Shown here: positions 33,128 to 42,370 of the stretch, piece by piece
How the letters are laid out: each line of letters starts with the position of its first letter
Position numbering within the stretch: the stretch's first letter is position 1
NCBI RefSeq assembly: GCF_046736045.1
Contig: NZ_CP177134.1
Location: 1,488,001 to 1,552,000 of the forward strand
Length of the DNA stretch: 64,000 bases
Reading direction: 5' to 3'
DNA from: Leptospira_A sp046736045
GTDB taxonomy: Bacteria; Spirochaetota; Leptospiria; Leptospirales; Leptospiraceae
Translations under genes and position numbers: made by a program
Notes under the pieces: model-generated
What the model was told of the DNA's origin: nothing
What the model saw: the letters and a program-made list of their open reading frames with translations, nothing else
The model's database searches: none

Positions 33128-33138
33128 AACGTTGACAT

Positions 33139-34263
33139 TTAACCTAAAAGAGCAAGAACTCCCTTGTGTCGGACATTTCCATTTTCCGCAATCAGGCAAG
33201 CATTGATGATCTCATCTTCCATATTTACGGAAAATTGTTTTTCTTTGTCCACGAAGATCTTGAGAAAGTTCAAAATGTTTTTTGCATACATCTTGCTTGC
33301 GTCCATCGGTTGGGAACTGGGAAGATTGGAATCTCCTATGATTTTAACTCCGTTTTGAACGATCGTTTTGTCATTTTCAGTATATTCGCAGTTACCGCCG
33401 TTAATCGCGGCAAGGTCGATGATGACGGAGCCTTTTCTCATGGAATTGACCATTTCTTTTGTAATCAGAACTGGAGCTTTTTTTCCCGGAATGAGTGCAG
33501 TAGTGATGATGATGTCCGCTTTTTCCGCGAACTTCGCGATCGCTTCTTTCTGTTTGTTTTTATAATCTTCCGTTTGTTCGACCGCATAACCGCCGCTTTT
33601 TGAAGCGTCGGCTGCACCTTCTACTTCAACGAACTTTGCACCGAGAGACATACACTGTTCTTTCACTTCGGGACGGGTATCGAATACATCTACGACTGCT
33701 CCCAAACGGCGGGAAGTTGCGATCGCTTGCAATCCGGCAACACCTGCACCTAAAATCAATACACGGGCAGGAGTGATCGTTCCCGCTGCCGTAGTCAACA
33801 TGGGAAAAAATCTGCTGTAATTGGCAGCAGCAAGCAATACTGCTTTGTAACCGGAAACAGTTGCTTGGGAACTGAGAACATCCATGGATTGAGCACGAGT
33901 GATCCGAGGAATTGTATCCATTGAGAAAATTTTCGCTCCGAAACTTGCTAACTCTTTCGTTTTTTGAGGTGCACCTAATGGAGATAATGTGCCAATGTAG
34001 ATTTTATCTTTTGGAATTTGTTTTGCAGTGTCCGGATCGATCGGATGGATTGAAACAACCAGATCCGAATCTTTCAGAATTTGATCTCTGGAAAGAATCT
34101 TTGCACCGGCCTTTTCGTAATCCGCATCGGAATAATATGCTTTTTCTCCGGCTTTGGATTCGATTTGAACAGTGAAACCTAATTTTTGTAAGGCGTCAAT
34201 CACATCCGGGGTAATGGAAACTCTGTTTTCAAAGGAAGGTTCTTGTAAGGCACCGATTTTCAT
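33139..34263 (-). CDS. pntAA: NAD(P) transhydrogenase alpha subunit part 1-like protein
   Basis: 374 residues, ending where the soluble NAD-binding domain I of PntA normally ends, with no membrane segment. Motifs: MKIGALQEPSFENRVSITP, SMDTIPRITRAQSMDVLSSQ, the Rossmann LILGAGVAGLQAIATSRRLG with VVDVFDTRPEVKEQ, and IIITTALIPGKKAPVLI. In three-subunit transhydrogenases this protein hydride-exchanges NADH with NADP through PntAB and PntB, but neither is adjacent here. Alanine dehydrogenase is a relative, but RITRAQSMD and the loop GGYAVE favour PntAA. Its start overlaps the stop of the decarboxylase gene (ATGA). Confidence 0.8.
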   Translation of the reverse strand: MKIGALQEPSFENRVSITPDVIDALQKLGFTVQIESKAGEKAYYSDADYEKAGAKILSRDQILKDSDLVVSIHPIDPDTAKQIPKDKIYIGTLSPLGAPQKTKELASFGAKIFSMDTIPRITRAQSMDVLSSQATVSGYKAVLLAAANYSRFFPMLTTAAGTITPARVLILGAGVAGLQAIATSRRLGAVVDVFDTRPEVKEQCMSLGAKFVEVEGAADASKSGGYAVEQTEDYKNKQKEAIAKFAEKADIIITTALIPGKKAPVLITKEMVNSMRKGSVIIDLAAINGGNCEYTENDKTIVQNGVKIIGDSNLPSSQPMDASKMYAKNILNFLKIFVDKEKQFSVNMEDEIINACLIAENGNVRHKGVLALLG

Positions 34264-35198
34264 GTATTTAAACTCTTCTTAAAATATTCTATAGTCTTTT
34301 TAACTCCGTCCAATAGAGGGACGGTAGGAGCATAATTTAACTTTTCTTTGGCGAGAGAAAGGTTCGGCTTTCTTCTCGAAGGATCATCTTGGGGAAGCGG
34401 TAGATAAATGATTTTTGATTTTGATCCTACTTCTTTGATTACCAGTTCAGCAAGTTCTTTTACGGTAAATTCTCCGTCGTTTCCAAGATTGACCGGGCCG
34501 ATGAAATTGTCCGTATTCATCATTTTGATAATTCCGTTTACCAGATCGTCCACATAACAGAAAGAACGTGTTTGACTGCCGTCTCCGTAAATGGTGATGT
34601 CTTCTCCGCGAATCGCCTGAACGATAAAGTTGCTGACCACTCTTCCGTCATCGGGAATCATTCTGGGCCCGTAGGTATTGAAAATCCGAATCACCCTAAT
34701 ATCTGTTTTGTGCTGGCGGTGGTAGTCGAAACAAAGTGTTTCAGCGACCCGTTTGCCTTCATCATAACAACTGCGGATTCCGATCGGATTCACATTTCCC
34801 CAATAACTTTCTGTTTGAGGGTGTTCGAGAGGATTGCCGTACACTTCGCTGGTGGATGCCTGCAAGATACGACCGCGTACTCTTTTAGCAAGTCCCAACA
34901 TATTGGTCATACCCAAGACATTGGTCTTTATGGTTTTGATCGCATTGTGTTGGTAGTGAACCGGTGAAGCAGGGCATGCCATATTATAAATCTGATCCAC
35001 TTCCAATTTGATGGGATCGGTTATATCGTGGCGGATAAGTTCGAATTTCGGATTTGCGAGTAGGTGTTGGATATTTTCCTTTCGGCCTGTATGGAAATTG
35101 TCCAAAGAAATCACATGATTTCCTTCCGCAAGAAGTCGTTCACAGAGGTGAGACCCGATAAAGCCAGCGCCACCTGTGATTAAGATACGTTTTGCCAT
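34260..35198 (-). CDS. uxs: UDP-glucuronate decarboxylase (UDP-xylose synthase)
   Basis: 312 residues of extended SDR. The NAD motif is ITGGAGFIGSHLCERLL; then NMACPASPVHYQ, ASTSEVYGNP, the catalytic CYDEGKRVAE and RIFNTYGPRM, and YGDGSQTRSFCYVDDLV. The combination PASPxHYQ and YDEGKR identifies UDP-glucuronate decarboxylases, which make UDP-xylose for glycan synthesis. Length is normal. It is overlapped at its 3' end by pntAA (ATGA), an odd partner, and lies away from the glycan genes at the left of the window. Confidence 0.9.
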   Translation of the reverse strand: MAKRILITGGAGFIGSHLCERLLAEGNHVISLDNFHTGRKENIQHLLANPKFELIRHDITDPIKLEVDQIYNMACPASPVHYQHNAIKTIKTNVLGMTNMLGLAKRVRGRILQASTSEVYGNPLEHPQTESYWGNVNPIGIRSCYDEGKRVAETLCFDYHRQHKTDIRVIRIFNTYGPRMIPDDGRVVSNFIVQAIRGEDITIYGDGSQTRSFCYVDDLVNGIIKMMNTDNFIGPVNLGNDGEFTVKELAELVIKEVGSKSKIIYLPLPQDDPSRRKPNLSLAKEKLNYAPTVPLLDGVKKTIEYFKKSLNT

Positions 35199-35215
35199 TG
35201 AGATTCTATATTTGG

Positions 35216-35248
35216 GAGGCTTGCCTCTCCGGCAAATTAAAAATTGCC
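35216..35248 (-). terminator. possible tandem hairpins after the M50-like gene
   Basis: Two small hairpins occupy the 57-base gap: GAGGC/GCCTC (35216-35227, with almost no loop) and GGCAA/TTGCC (35231-35248) around an AT-rich loop. They follow the M50-like gene stop on the minus strand. There is no clear U-tract, so this is a weak call. Confidence 0.3.
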
Positions 35249-35255
35249 TTCGAAC

Positions 35256-36149
35256 TCAAGTCCGTTGGTCATTTGGTGGGAAATCTGCTAAAAATTCAGG
35301 CGGAACTACGACTCCGCTTTCCGGATCGATCCCTCTTTTTTCGAGCCAGAGTTTCGCCTCGGGGCTGAGTTCGCCTGGAAACTTTTCAAACCGATCCAAA
35401 GGATTTGGTTCCGCATGAGCTTCTTCAGGATGGTATTCTCCCAAGGAACCTTTTAGGAAAAAGTAAATGATCCCGATGCTGAGAAGTGACCAAAGTGTGG
35501 CGATGAGATAACCCAGGAATAATACCGCCGTCGGAATCTCTTCGTTATTCAAATCCTCAGGTGTCAATCCTGACATCCAAAACGCCAATATTCCCGCATC
35601 CGTTTCGTGCAGCTTGCTTGCGAAATCGGATAAATCATAAATCGAATAAAGAGAAATGCTGGTTCCTAAAAAAACCAAGGTGAGTATCGATACGGATTCG
35701 CCTAACATTCCTATTACTAAAATCCCTACTCCCCAAAAGATACCTGTGAAATAGGCAAGTTCGCCCAATTTTGAATATAATAAACTAACAGATATTAACA
35801 ATAGGCCGAATAGGATCAGGGTTTGTCTGGCATTCCTTCCCGAAAATCCGAGTTTCAAAAGCAAACCCCCTACAAGGGAAGAACCTATGTATCCGGCAGA
35901 AACGACTAAAATAAAAGAACCTCTGAAGGATGCGGGAGTGGCAATGGTTTCTCCGCCCTCATTTCCATGTAAGGTGATTCCTTTGACCATTCCACCTGTA
36001 AAAAGTGCAGCACTGGCATGACATATCTCATGGATCAGAACTACAAATTCCTTCAGGTAGGATGTTAAGTGGTGATCCCAAAAGGCGACCAAACTTAAAA
36101 TCAAAGAGAGGAAGATTGCGAATTTGACTGGTTTGTCAGACATAGCCAA
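35256..36149 (-). CDS. M50-like membrane metalloprotease
   Basis: 297 residues with about eight membrane segments. VLIHEICHASAALFTGG supplies an HExxH zinc motif near residue 40, followed by a glycine-rich segment LVVSAGYIGSSLVGGLLLKL, as in the M50B group of intramembrane proteases. The classical distal Asp motif is not obvious. The C-terminal tail after about 255 is acidic and cytoplasmic or periplasmic. It lies 12 bases after the SpoIIE phosphatase gene in the same operon, which may link proteolysis to that signalling pathway. Confidence 0.7.
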   Translation of the reverse strand: MAMSDKPVKFAIFLSLILSLVAFWDHHLTSYLKEFVVLIHEICHASAALFTGGMVKGITLHGNEGGETIATPASFRGSFILVVSAGYIGSSLVGGLLLKLGFSGRNARQTLILFGLLLISVSLLYSKLGELAYFTGIFWGVGILVIGMLGESVSILTLVFLGTSISLYSIYDLSDFASKLHETDAGILAFWMSGLTPEDLNNEEIPTAVLFLGYLIATLWSLLSIGIIYFFLKGSLGEYHPEEAHAEPNPLDRFEKFPGELSPEAKLWLEKRGIDPESGVVVPPEFLADFPPNDQRT

Positions 36150-36161
36150 TTTTATTATCGG

Positions 36162-38531
36162 CTAGTTTTTGGCAAATGTGAGAGCAATAAATGTAAGATC
36201 GTCGGCTTGTTCTTTGGAACCGCGGAATTGATTGATCTTGGCTTCGAGCAAGGGAGGCAGTTCCTTGACGGTTTCATGATCGTGAAAATGCAAAAATTCG
36301 ATAAGACCTTCTTCTCCAAACAGGTCATCGTTTTCTCCGAAGGTCTCCGTGATTCCATCTGAAAATAAAAACAATTTGGTTTCCGGTTTTAATTTCAGTT
36401 CCTGAGATTGGTAGTCCGTTTCCAGGATTCCCAATACTCTTTGTGTTTTGGAATGTGCAATCACCGTTCCGTTCGGATCCATTTCAACCAGTGCCAAGTG
36501 ACCTGCATTGATGAACTTGAATGTTTTTTCTTTGGAGTCCAAAACACCTCCGAGCAATGTCATAAACTCGTTTCCTTTATAACGTGCACGAAAGAAAGAA
36601 TTGATTTCTCTAAACAAACCTTCGAGAGAAGTTCCGTTGCGAAGTTGTTCTCTTACGATTCCTTTGATGGCACTGACCAAAAATCCTGTTCCCAATCCGT
36701 GTCCTGCAACATCACCTAACAAAACAATCATTTTGCTGGAGGAAACAGGAATCAGATCAAGGTAGTCTCCTGAAATTCCGACGGCGGGTTTTGAAAAAAA
36801 TCCGTATTCAACCCATTTGATATCACTTGGTAGAATCAAACGTAAGGTATTGTCTACGATCGAAGCGGTTTGGATGTCACGAACGATTTTTCTTTTTTGA
36901 ATTTCCGCTTCGAGAAGACTGTAATTTTCCAAAAGCATGGAAGTTATTTTAACAACTTCATTTATGAATTTCAATTCACCGATGGAAAAATACCGTTTAT
37001 CCGACTTTTCGCCCAAAAGGATCATCGCTCTGACTGTCTTTTTGCTTGCAGACAAATCATAAACGGGAAAGGCGAGTTGAGTTCCCATTCCTTTCAAAAA
37101 ATTATATAAGGTTTCCCGAAGTCCTATACCATATTCCAAATGTGAAGTCACTGTTACACGGTCATTGTTCAGAAAATAATTCCAAATTTCCGACTGTGAC
37201 GGAATTCGGATAAAATTTACATTGCGAAGATCGGTTCTTGCAAATTGATCACCCGGAATCAGAATGATAATGTTGTTTATATTCAAAGTATCCATCACCG
37301 TTTTGTAGATGGATAAAATTGTTTTTCTCATGGTGATGGGAGAAGAGATCAAGCTTGTGATCGAATCGATTCCTTCCCGTAAGATCTGGTTTTTTTCAAA
37401 AAACCAATAATCAATCAATTGTTTTACTTTGAGTTTAACGGGTATTAGATACGAAGTAAGAATGAATAAAAAGATTAAATTGAAAAACCACCTTTCTTTC
37501 AAGTAAGGTATGGGAACAATATAGTCCAGAATCACTATCATGATTGCATAGATTCCGATGGTAATGGAAACCAAAACCAGAGTAATGATCGTAGGCGTAA
37601 AGATAACAAAGGAAGGAACGAACGTATACCGGTAGGTTCCGTAAAAGAATGTGATGATAAAAAGTATATATGTGAAAAAGAAAAAGGATCTATGAATGAA
37701 AAACCAAGGCTGCCCGTTGAAAAAAATCAAACTCACCGGCACGCTGATAAAAATGGCGATCGAAGCGAAAAGAGAAATTCTTTTCCATAAGGCATCATTT
37801 TGCGGTTTGATTTTGACCAGATCGAAGACGATCAAGGTTAAATTTATGATTCCGAAAACCAAGTTGAGACCATGTCCGATTGTGGAAATTTTTTCCAACA
37901 ATCCCAAATCTCTGGTTTCCTGATCCGCTACCACTGCGACGATAAATGCGATGAGAATTTGAGGCAATAGCCATTTGGAAGGAATTTCCTTTCCTCGCAA
38001 ACGATAGATTAGGTGGTAATGTAAAAATGCACCTATATACAATGCAAAGAAAAAGAGAAAAACAGTGCTGTTGTATGAGAGTAAAAATACATTCGCAAGT
38101 AAAATAACTCCCAGATTGAAAAAGAAAGCGAAGATGAGCCCGTCTCTTGTGGAATAATAAAAATAAACCGATGTGATCAGACTGAAGAAAGCCAAAAACA
38201 AATCTAAAAAGAAAATGGAAAGTATATCCAGTTTATTGAATTCGATCAGCTCGAAATAAAAAGTTTTATAATCACCGTCTTCTTGCTGGATGCGAACAGG
38301 ATATTTTTCATCCGTTCTCAAAAATTCCTTTTTTTCAAATTGAGTGAGATCTTCTACGTGTGCTTTTTTCCCCCAATGTTCCTGGCTTTGTGTTCCTACA
38401 TTGGCAATGAGTCCTGAAGAATAATAAAAGAAAGGAAGTCTCAGTGTGGATTGTTGGATTCCCACAAAAGAAAAAAATAACAATAGGAAGAACAGTAACG
38501 AAGAAAAAATGGTGATCGCAAATTCTCTCAT
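36162..38531 (-). CDS. membrane SpoIIE-type PP2C phosphatase
   Basis: 789 residues. The N-terminus has one membrane helix, an extracytoplasmic loop (about 25-100) and roughly nine further helices (to about 385), a 7TM-DISM-like layout. A GAF-like domain (about 400-540) precedes the phosphatase domain (about 560-789). Metal ligands are intact in GISGDYLDLI, LLGDVAGHGLGTGF, LFLFSDGITE and ADDLTFIALTF. It should dephosphorylate a Ser/Thr target such as an anti-anti-sigma factor. It overlaps the preceding gene, a related protein without metal ligands, by four bases, so the two are coupled. Confidence 0.85.
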   Translation of the reverse strand: MREFAITIFSSLLFFLLLFFSFVGIQQSTLRLPFFYYSSGLIANVGTQSQEHWGKKAHVEDLTQFEKKEFLRTDEKYPVRIQQEDGDYKTFYFELIEFNKLDILSIFFLDLFLAFFSLITSVYFYYSTRDGLIFAFFFNLGVILLANVFLLSYNSTVFLFFFALYIGAFLHYHLIYRLRGKEIPSKWLLPQILIAFIVAVVADQETRDLGLLEKISTIGHGLNLVFGIINLTLIVFDLVKIKPQNDALWKRISLFASIAIFISVPVSLIFFNGQPWFFIHRSFFFFTYILFIITFFYGTYRYTFVPSFVIFTPTIITLVLVSITIGIYAIMIVILDYIVPIPYLKERWFFNLIFLFILTSYLIPVKLKVKQLIDYWFFEKNQILREGIDSITSLISSPITMRKTILSIYKTVMDTLNINNIIILIPGDQFARTDLRNVNFIRIPSQSEIWNYFLNNDRVTVTSHLEYGIGLRETLYNFLKGMGTQLAFPVYDLSASKKTVRAMILLGEKSDKRYFSIGELKFINEVVKITSMLLENYSLLEAEIQKRKIVRDIQTASIVDNTLRLILPSDIKWVEYGFFSKPAVGISGDYLDLIPVSSSKMIVLLGDVAGHGLGTGFLVSAIKGIVREQLRNGTSLEGLFREINSFFRARYKGNEFMTLLGGVLDSKEKTFKFINAGHLALVEMDPNGTVIAHSKTQRVLGILETDYQSQELKLKPETKLFLFSDGITETFGENDDLFGEEGLIEFLHFHDHETVKELPPLLEAKINQFRGSKEQADDLTFIALTFAKN

Positions 38532-39802
38532 CCGAAAGCACCTTCCTGGAATGTGAACTTGAGGATCGGTTTGCCTGCATGCAAAATCAGGATCGGTCCT
38601 TTTTCCATACTAATCATGTTTTTCCAGCCGATGCTTGCTACAACTTCTTCATCGTGATTTTCTCTTGTTATGCGGAACTGTAAACCTTCCTGAACCACAT
38701 AGAGTTCGCTATATCCCATTTTCCCGATGATGAGTTCGTACCTGTCTTTCCAATCTAACTTCTGAAAGGTGGTGTGGATCAATGTTTTTATATCGGTAAA
38801 TCCTTTCAGAACTCTCAGTTGGGATTGAGTATAAACCACACCCAATATATATGATAGGATGATTCCGATGTGTTGGTAGGTTCTACCTGCATTCAAGACG
38901 ACAAAAAACCAAGAACCGTCTTCCACTTGAAAGAACTCGACTAAGTTTCCGTGACTGCGGGGATAGGCTTTGATCATCCAACCTGGCAATTCGGGAATGG
39001 TTCCTGTTTCCAGCAAGTTCTGAACTCTCTCCGCGTATTCGGCTTCCTTTCTATACTTTTTATTTTCAGAAATGTGAAAGGATAAGATATTATTATGAAT
39101 GGTGAGTGCCGACTGACCTGCAAGAAGCGAAAGCGTATGGACTGCGTCCGAACTTGGAATATTGGAAACTGCCAAAAATCCGAATAGTTTTTCTCTGAAT
39201 AAAAACGGATAAATATAATTTGCATGTAGTTCCATAAAGTCATTATTAATTTCGGGTAAATAGATGGCTTCGGTGACCGATGCTCCGTTTTTTTTACTTT
39301 TTAAAAAATCCTGAAAGTTTTGTTTAACACTGATTTCCTTCGTCGGGCTAAGTTTTTTTTGTCTTCCGCGAAAGTAAGTTTGAAATTCAAAAGTTCCGCT
39401 GGGAGAAAGCAAAGCCATCGTTCCGGAATGGCTTGCTGTAATTTTCACCATATCGGGGAACACGTGTTTGACTAAGGCATCATAATTGAATTGTTTGATG
39501 GCCTGTCTGAACGATTCTGCATCTTCCGTCAGGTATTCCGATAAGAACCTGGTTCTCAATTTTTTGGCAAACCTTTCCATCAAAGGCAAAAAGATAACGA
39601 TGGATGTCGCCGCAACCAGCATAAATGCAAGTTCCAAATGGTAAGCCATGTTGCGGGGAATGTGTTTCAATACAAAGTAGTAAGTTGTAAAAACGATAAA
39701 GATATAAGTCGTCCGTATCAATATTGTTGTTAAAGATACCTTGAGTTGGTAGCTCGAAGGTAAAAAATTCTTTAATAATAGTTTGATACGAAGCAAATTC
39801 AT
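38528..39802 (-). CDS. membrane GAF protein with degenerate SpoIIE domain
   Basis: 424 residues. Two membrane helices (about 20-45 and 55-75) precede a GAF-like domain (about 110-240, with NYIYPFLFREKLFGFLAVS and LLAGQSALTIHNNIL). The C-terminal part (about 245-420) follows the SpoIIE layout, from ERVQNLLETGTIPELPGWMI onward, but the metal motif GGDFYD is replaced by GNLVEFF and GDVSGHG by LNAGRTY. It is therefore probably a pseudophosphatase. The ATGA overlaps with argJ upstream and the intact phosphatase downstream suggest a stoichiometric partner or sensor for that enzyme. Confidence 0.65.
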   Translation of the reverse strand: MNLLRIKLLLKNFLPSSYQLKVSLTTILIRTTYIFIVFTTYYFVLKHIPRNMAYHLELAFMLVAATSIVIFLPLMERFAKKLRTRFLSEYLTEDAESFRQAIKQFNYDALVKHVFPDMVKITASHSGTMALLSPSGTFEFQTYFRGRQKKLSPTKEISVKQNFQDFLKSKKNGASVTEAIYLPEINNDFMELHANYIYPFLFREKLFGFLAVSNIPSSDAVHTLSLLAGQSALTIHNNILSFHISENKKYRKEAEYAERVQNLLETGTIPELPGWMIKAYPRSHGNLVEFFQVEDGSWFFVVLNAGRTYQHIGIILSYILGVVYTQSQLRVLKGFTDIKTLIHTTFQKLDWKDRYELIIGKMGYSELYVVQEGLQFRITRENHDEEVVASIGWKNMISMEKGPILILHAGKPILKFTFQEGAFG

Positions 39803-40953
39803 GTTGTATAGTATGCGTTCTCTTTGATGTACCCTTCGGTCAAATCACAACTCCAAAAAGTTTTTTCAATATTGCCGGATCCTAACTCCACCGTAATGAT
39901 GATTTCTTCTTCCTTCTTGAGATACTCGGCAATCTTTTGTTTGGTGATCGTATCGGCTGCCTTGACGGGAATACCTCCCAGGTAAATGAAAAGTTTATCA
40001 TAAGGAATAGGTTCATCAAAAACTTTTCCTACTGCCATTACGAATCTGCCCCAGTTGGGATCTCCGCCGTAAATGGCCGTTTTGATCAAAGGTGAATTGA
40101 GGATGGATTTTCCGATTTTATTCGCCTGGTTTTCGTCTCTAGCTTGTTTGACGGTGAGCTCCAGAAGTTTGGTAGCGCCTTCTCCGTCACGTGCGATCTT
40201 TTTTGAAAGTTCGATAGCTATCGATTCCAGATGTCTGTAAAAAACTTCATCGGGTAAATTACCCAGAGCACCGGAACACATAAGCACTACAGTATCGCTT
40301 GTGGAAGTATCGGAATCAATTGTGATGCAATTATAAGAACGATTGACTGCTTTGCGGAGCAATCCTTTGAGATCTCCCGATTCAGGCAAATAATCGGAGA
40401 GGATATAGGACAACATAGTTGCCATGTTAGGTTCTATCATTCCGGCGCCTTTCGCCATTCCGAAGATAACGCCTGTTTCCCGATCTTTAGTGATTTCTCT
40501 GAATGCGATTTTTTTGCGAGTGTCGGTTGTCATGATCGCTTCCGCCACTTCTTCCAAATTACCTGGCTTTAAGTATTGTTTGGCGTCTTTGCAAGCGGAT
40601 AAAATTTTATCCATCGGTAAGGGAACACCGATGACTCCCGTGGAAGAAGGGAGAACATCCTCAGTTTTGATGGAAAGGGATTTTGCGATTTCTTCGCAGA
40701 TTTGATAGGAATCTTTGATTCCCTTTTCGCCTGTGGCCACATTCGAATTTTTGGAATTGATAACGATTGCTTGCAAACGACCGTCTTGAATATGATCGCG
40801 CCCGACGATGACAGGAGCTCCCGGATAATTATTTCGGGTGAATACTGCCGCCGACTGACAAACGTTTTCCGAATAAATAACTGAAAAATCTAATGTATTG
40901 TCTTTGATTCCGATGTTTCGGCCAAAAGAAAAAAATCCAACTGGGTATCGCAT
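39799..40953 (-). CDS. argJ: bifunctional ornithine acetyltransferase / N-acetylglutamate synthase
   Basis: 384 residues. ArgJ features are the N-terminal NTLDFSVIYSENVCQSAAVF, SSTGVIGVPLP, and the autoprocessing site KGAGMIEPNMATML, where cleavage before the Thr near residue 180 yields the alpha and beta chains and the nucleophile. DSDTSTSDTVVLM and GGDPNWGRFVMAVGK lie in the beta chain. It recycles acetyl from N-acetylornithine to glutamate in arginine synthesis. It lies 52 bases after phoR and overlaps the pseudophosphatase gene by four bases, an unusual pairing of metabolism with signalling. Confidence 0.9.
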   Translation of the reverse strand: MRYPVGFFSFGRNIGIKDNTLDFSVIYSENVCQSAAVFTRNNYPGAPVIVGRDHIQDGRLQAIVINSKNSNVATGEKGIKDSYQICEEIAKSLSIKTEDVLPSSTGVIGVPLPMDKILSACKDAKQYLKPGNLEEVAEAIMTTDTRKKIAFREITKDRETGVIFGMAKGAGMIEPNMATMLSYILSDYLPESGDLKGLLRKAVNRSYNCITIDSDTSTSDTVVLMCSGALGNLPDEVFYRHLESIAIELSKKIARDGEGATKLLELTVKQARDENQANKIGKSILNSPLIKTAIYGGDPNWGRFVMAVGKVFDEPIPYDKLFIYLGGIPVKAADTITKQKIAEYLKKEEEIIITVELGSGNIEKTFWSCDLTEGYIKENAYYTT

Positions 40954-41005
40954 AAATGGTTTCCAAAAGTACCAAGATCTGTTCTGATCTCACTCTTACT
41001 AGACC

Positions 41006-42370
41006 TTATTTTTTGGGAAACTCAAATGTAAAAATAGAGCCTCCTCTCGGATTTGGGGACACAAATACTTCCCCGGAATGCAGTCTTGCAATATGTTTTA
41101 CTATGGATAATCCGAGTCCGGTTCCGCCTTCTTTTCGGGAACGGTTCATATCCACGCGAAAGAACCTTTCGAAAATCCGTTCTGAATCCGCCGTTGAAAT
41201 TCCAATCCCCTGGTCAATGACTTGAATGCGGTACTTATCAAAGGTCTCATCCGCTTTTACCATAACGATGGAACCTTCCGGAGAATAAGCGGATGCATTT
41301 GTAATTAAATTTACTAGTACATGTTCCATTAAAACCATATCGGCGTGAACCAAAAGAGAAGGGGCTACATCAAAAACCAGATTCTGATTTTTTTTGGAAA
41401 AGATCACACCTACCGAATCCGCTACACTTTGAATCAAATCGGCAATGGAGAAAGATTGACTTTGCAGAATGGTTTTATGATTTTCCAAGCGGGAAATCGT
41501 TAACATATCTTCTACGATCCGAACCATTCGATCCGTATTTCTCAAAATCGCATCTAAAAACTTTTTTTCATTCGAATTATCAGGCAGGTTCAATCTGTAT
41601 TCCAGAGTCTCCGCATAACCTTTGATAGATGTAATCGGAGTTTTCAATTCATGCGAGGCATTTTGAAAAAATTGTTCCCGAATCAATTGGTTTTGTCTGT
41701 CTTCCGTAATGTCCAGGATGACTCCGATGTACAGATGGATGATTTCATTGGATTTGATGGGATAAATACGAACATTATAATAATGATTTCCGTCCTGAAA
41801 TTCGGATCTGCCTTCCAAACCTTTTTTAATTTTGGTTTCGATGAATTGTAATAGCTCTTTGTTTTTTACGGAACTTTGGATATCTTTGAACTGGGAATTT
41901 TCAGATATGATGGCGGCAGGAATATTTCGATTTAGAAATAAAAATTTTCTGTTTCCATCAATTGCAAATACTCCTTCTTTCAGGTTTTGCAAAAGTGAGT
42001 TGAATTTTTCTTTTTCAACTGTCAGATCCAAAAACTGATTTTTCAATCGTCTCGCCATTTCATTGATTGATATGGTGAGATTTGCGAGCTCTCTGATTTC
42101 AGGGTAGGAAAGTTCCACGCCAAAATCGCCTGCATTGATCTCTTTGGTTTTTCTTTCCACTAAAGAAAGAGGATCTGTAACTTTACGTGCAATCGTGATG
42201 GAAGTATAAAATGTACCGAAGATGGCGATCAGTACATAGAGAAAAAAGATAATAGGTCTGAATTCGGGGTTGATCAGATCTTCGATGAAGATGACCCCTG
42301 CAGCTAATAAAAGTAAGACGAGAAGCAGACCCCAGTTGAGTAGGAGTAGTGTTGAAAAAAAACTACGCAT
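41006..42370 (-). CDS. phoR: PhoR-type sensor histidine kinase
   Basis: 454 residues from the ATG at 42370, which overlaps the response-regulator stop by 8 bases; a frame extension to 42421 would run deep into that gene. Two membrane helices lie near the N-terminus with almost no periplasmic loop (as in PhoR), followed by HAMP (about 65-115), PAS (about 125-225), HisKA with NASHELKTPITSIKGY (His near 238) and HATPase (LVNLITNASAYSP, IDQGIGIS, RKEGGTGLGLSIVKH). Together with the regulator it should sense phosphate status. No pst or phoU genes are in the window. Confidence 0.85.
   Translation of the reverse strand: MRSFFSTLLLLNWGLLLVLLLLAAGVIFIEDLINPEFRPIIFFLYVLIAIFGTFYTSITIARKVTDPLSLVERKTKEINAGDFGVELSYPEIRELANLTISINEMARRLKNQFLDLTVEKEKFNSLLQNLKEGVFAIDGNRKFLFLNRNIPAAIISENSQFKDIQSSVKNKELLQFIETKIKKGLEGRSEFQDGNHYYNVRIYPIKSNEIIHLYIGVILDITEDRQNQLIREQFFQNASHELKTPITSIKGYAETLEYRLNLPDNSNEKKFLDAILRNTDRMVRIVEDMLTISRLENHKTILQSQSFSIADLIQSVADSVGVIFSKKNQNLVFDVAPSLLVHADMVLMEHVLVNLITNASAYSPEGSIVMVKADETFDKYRIQVIDQGIGISTADSERIFERFFRVDMNRSRKEGGTGLGLSIVKHIARLHSGEVFVSPNPRGGSIFTFEFPKK

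Noticed and set aside
33166..33603. 145-codon plus-strand open frame
   Set aside because: Shadow of pntAA on the opposite strand; the product matches no family and the sense frame is strongly conserved.
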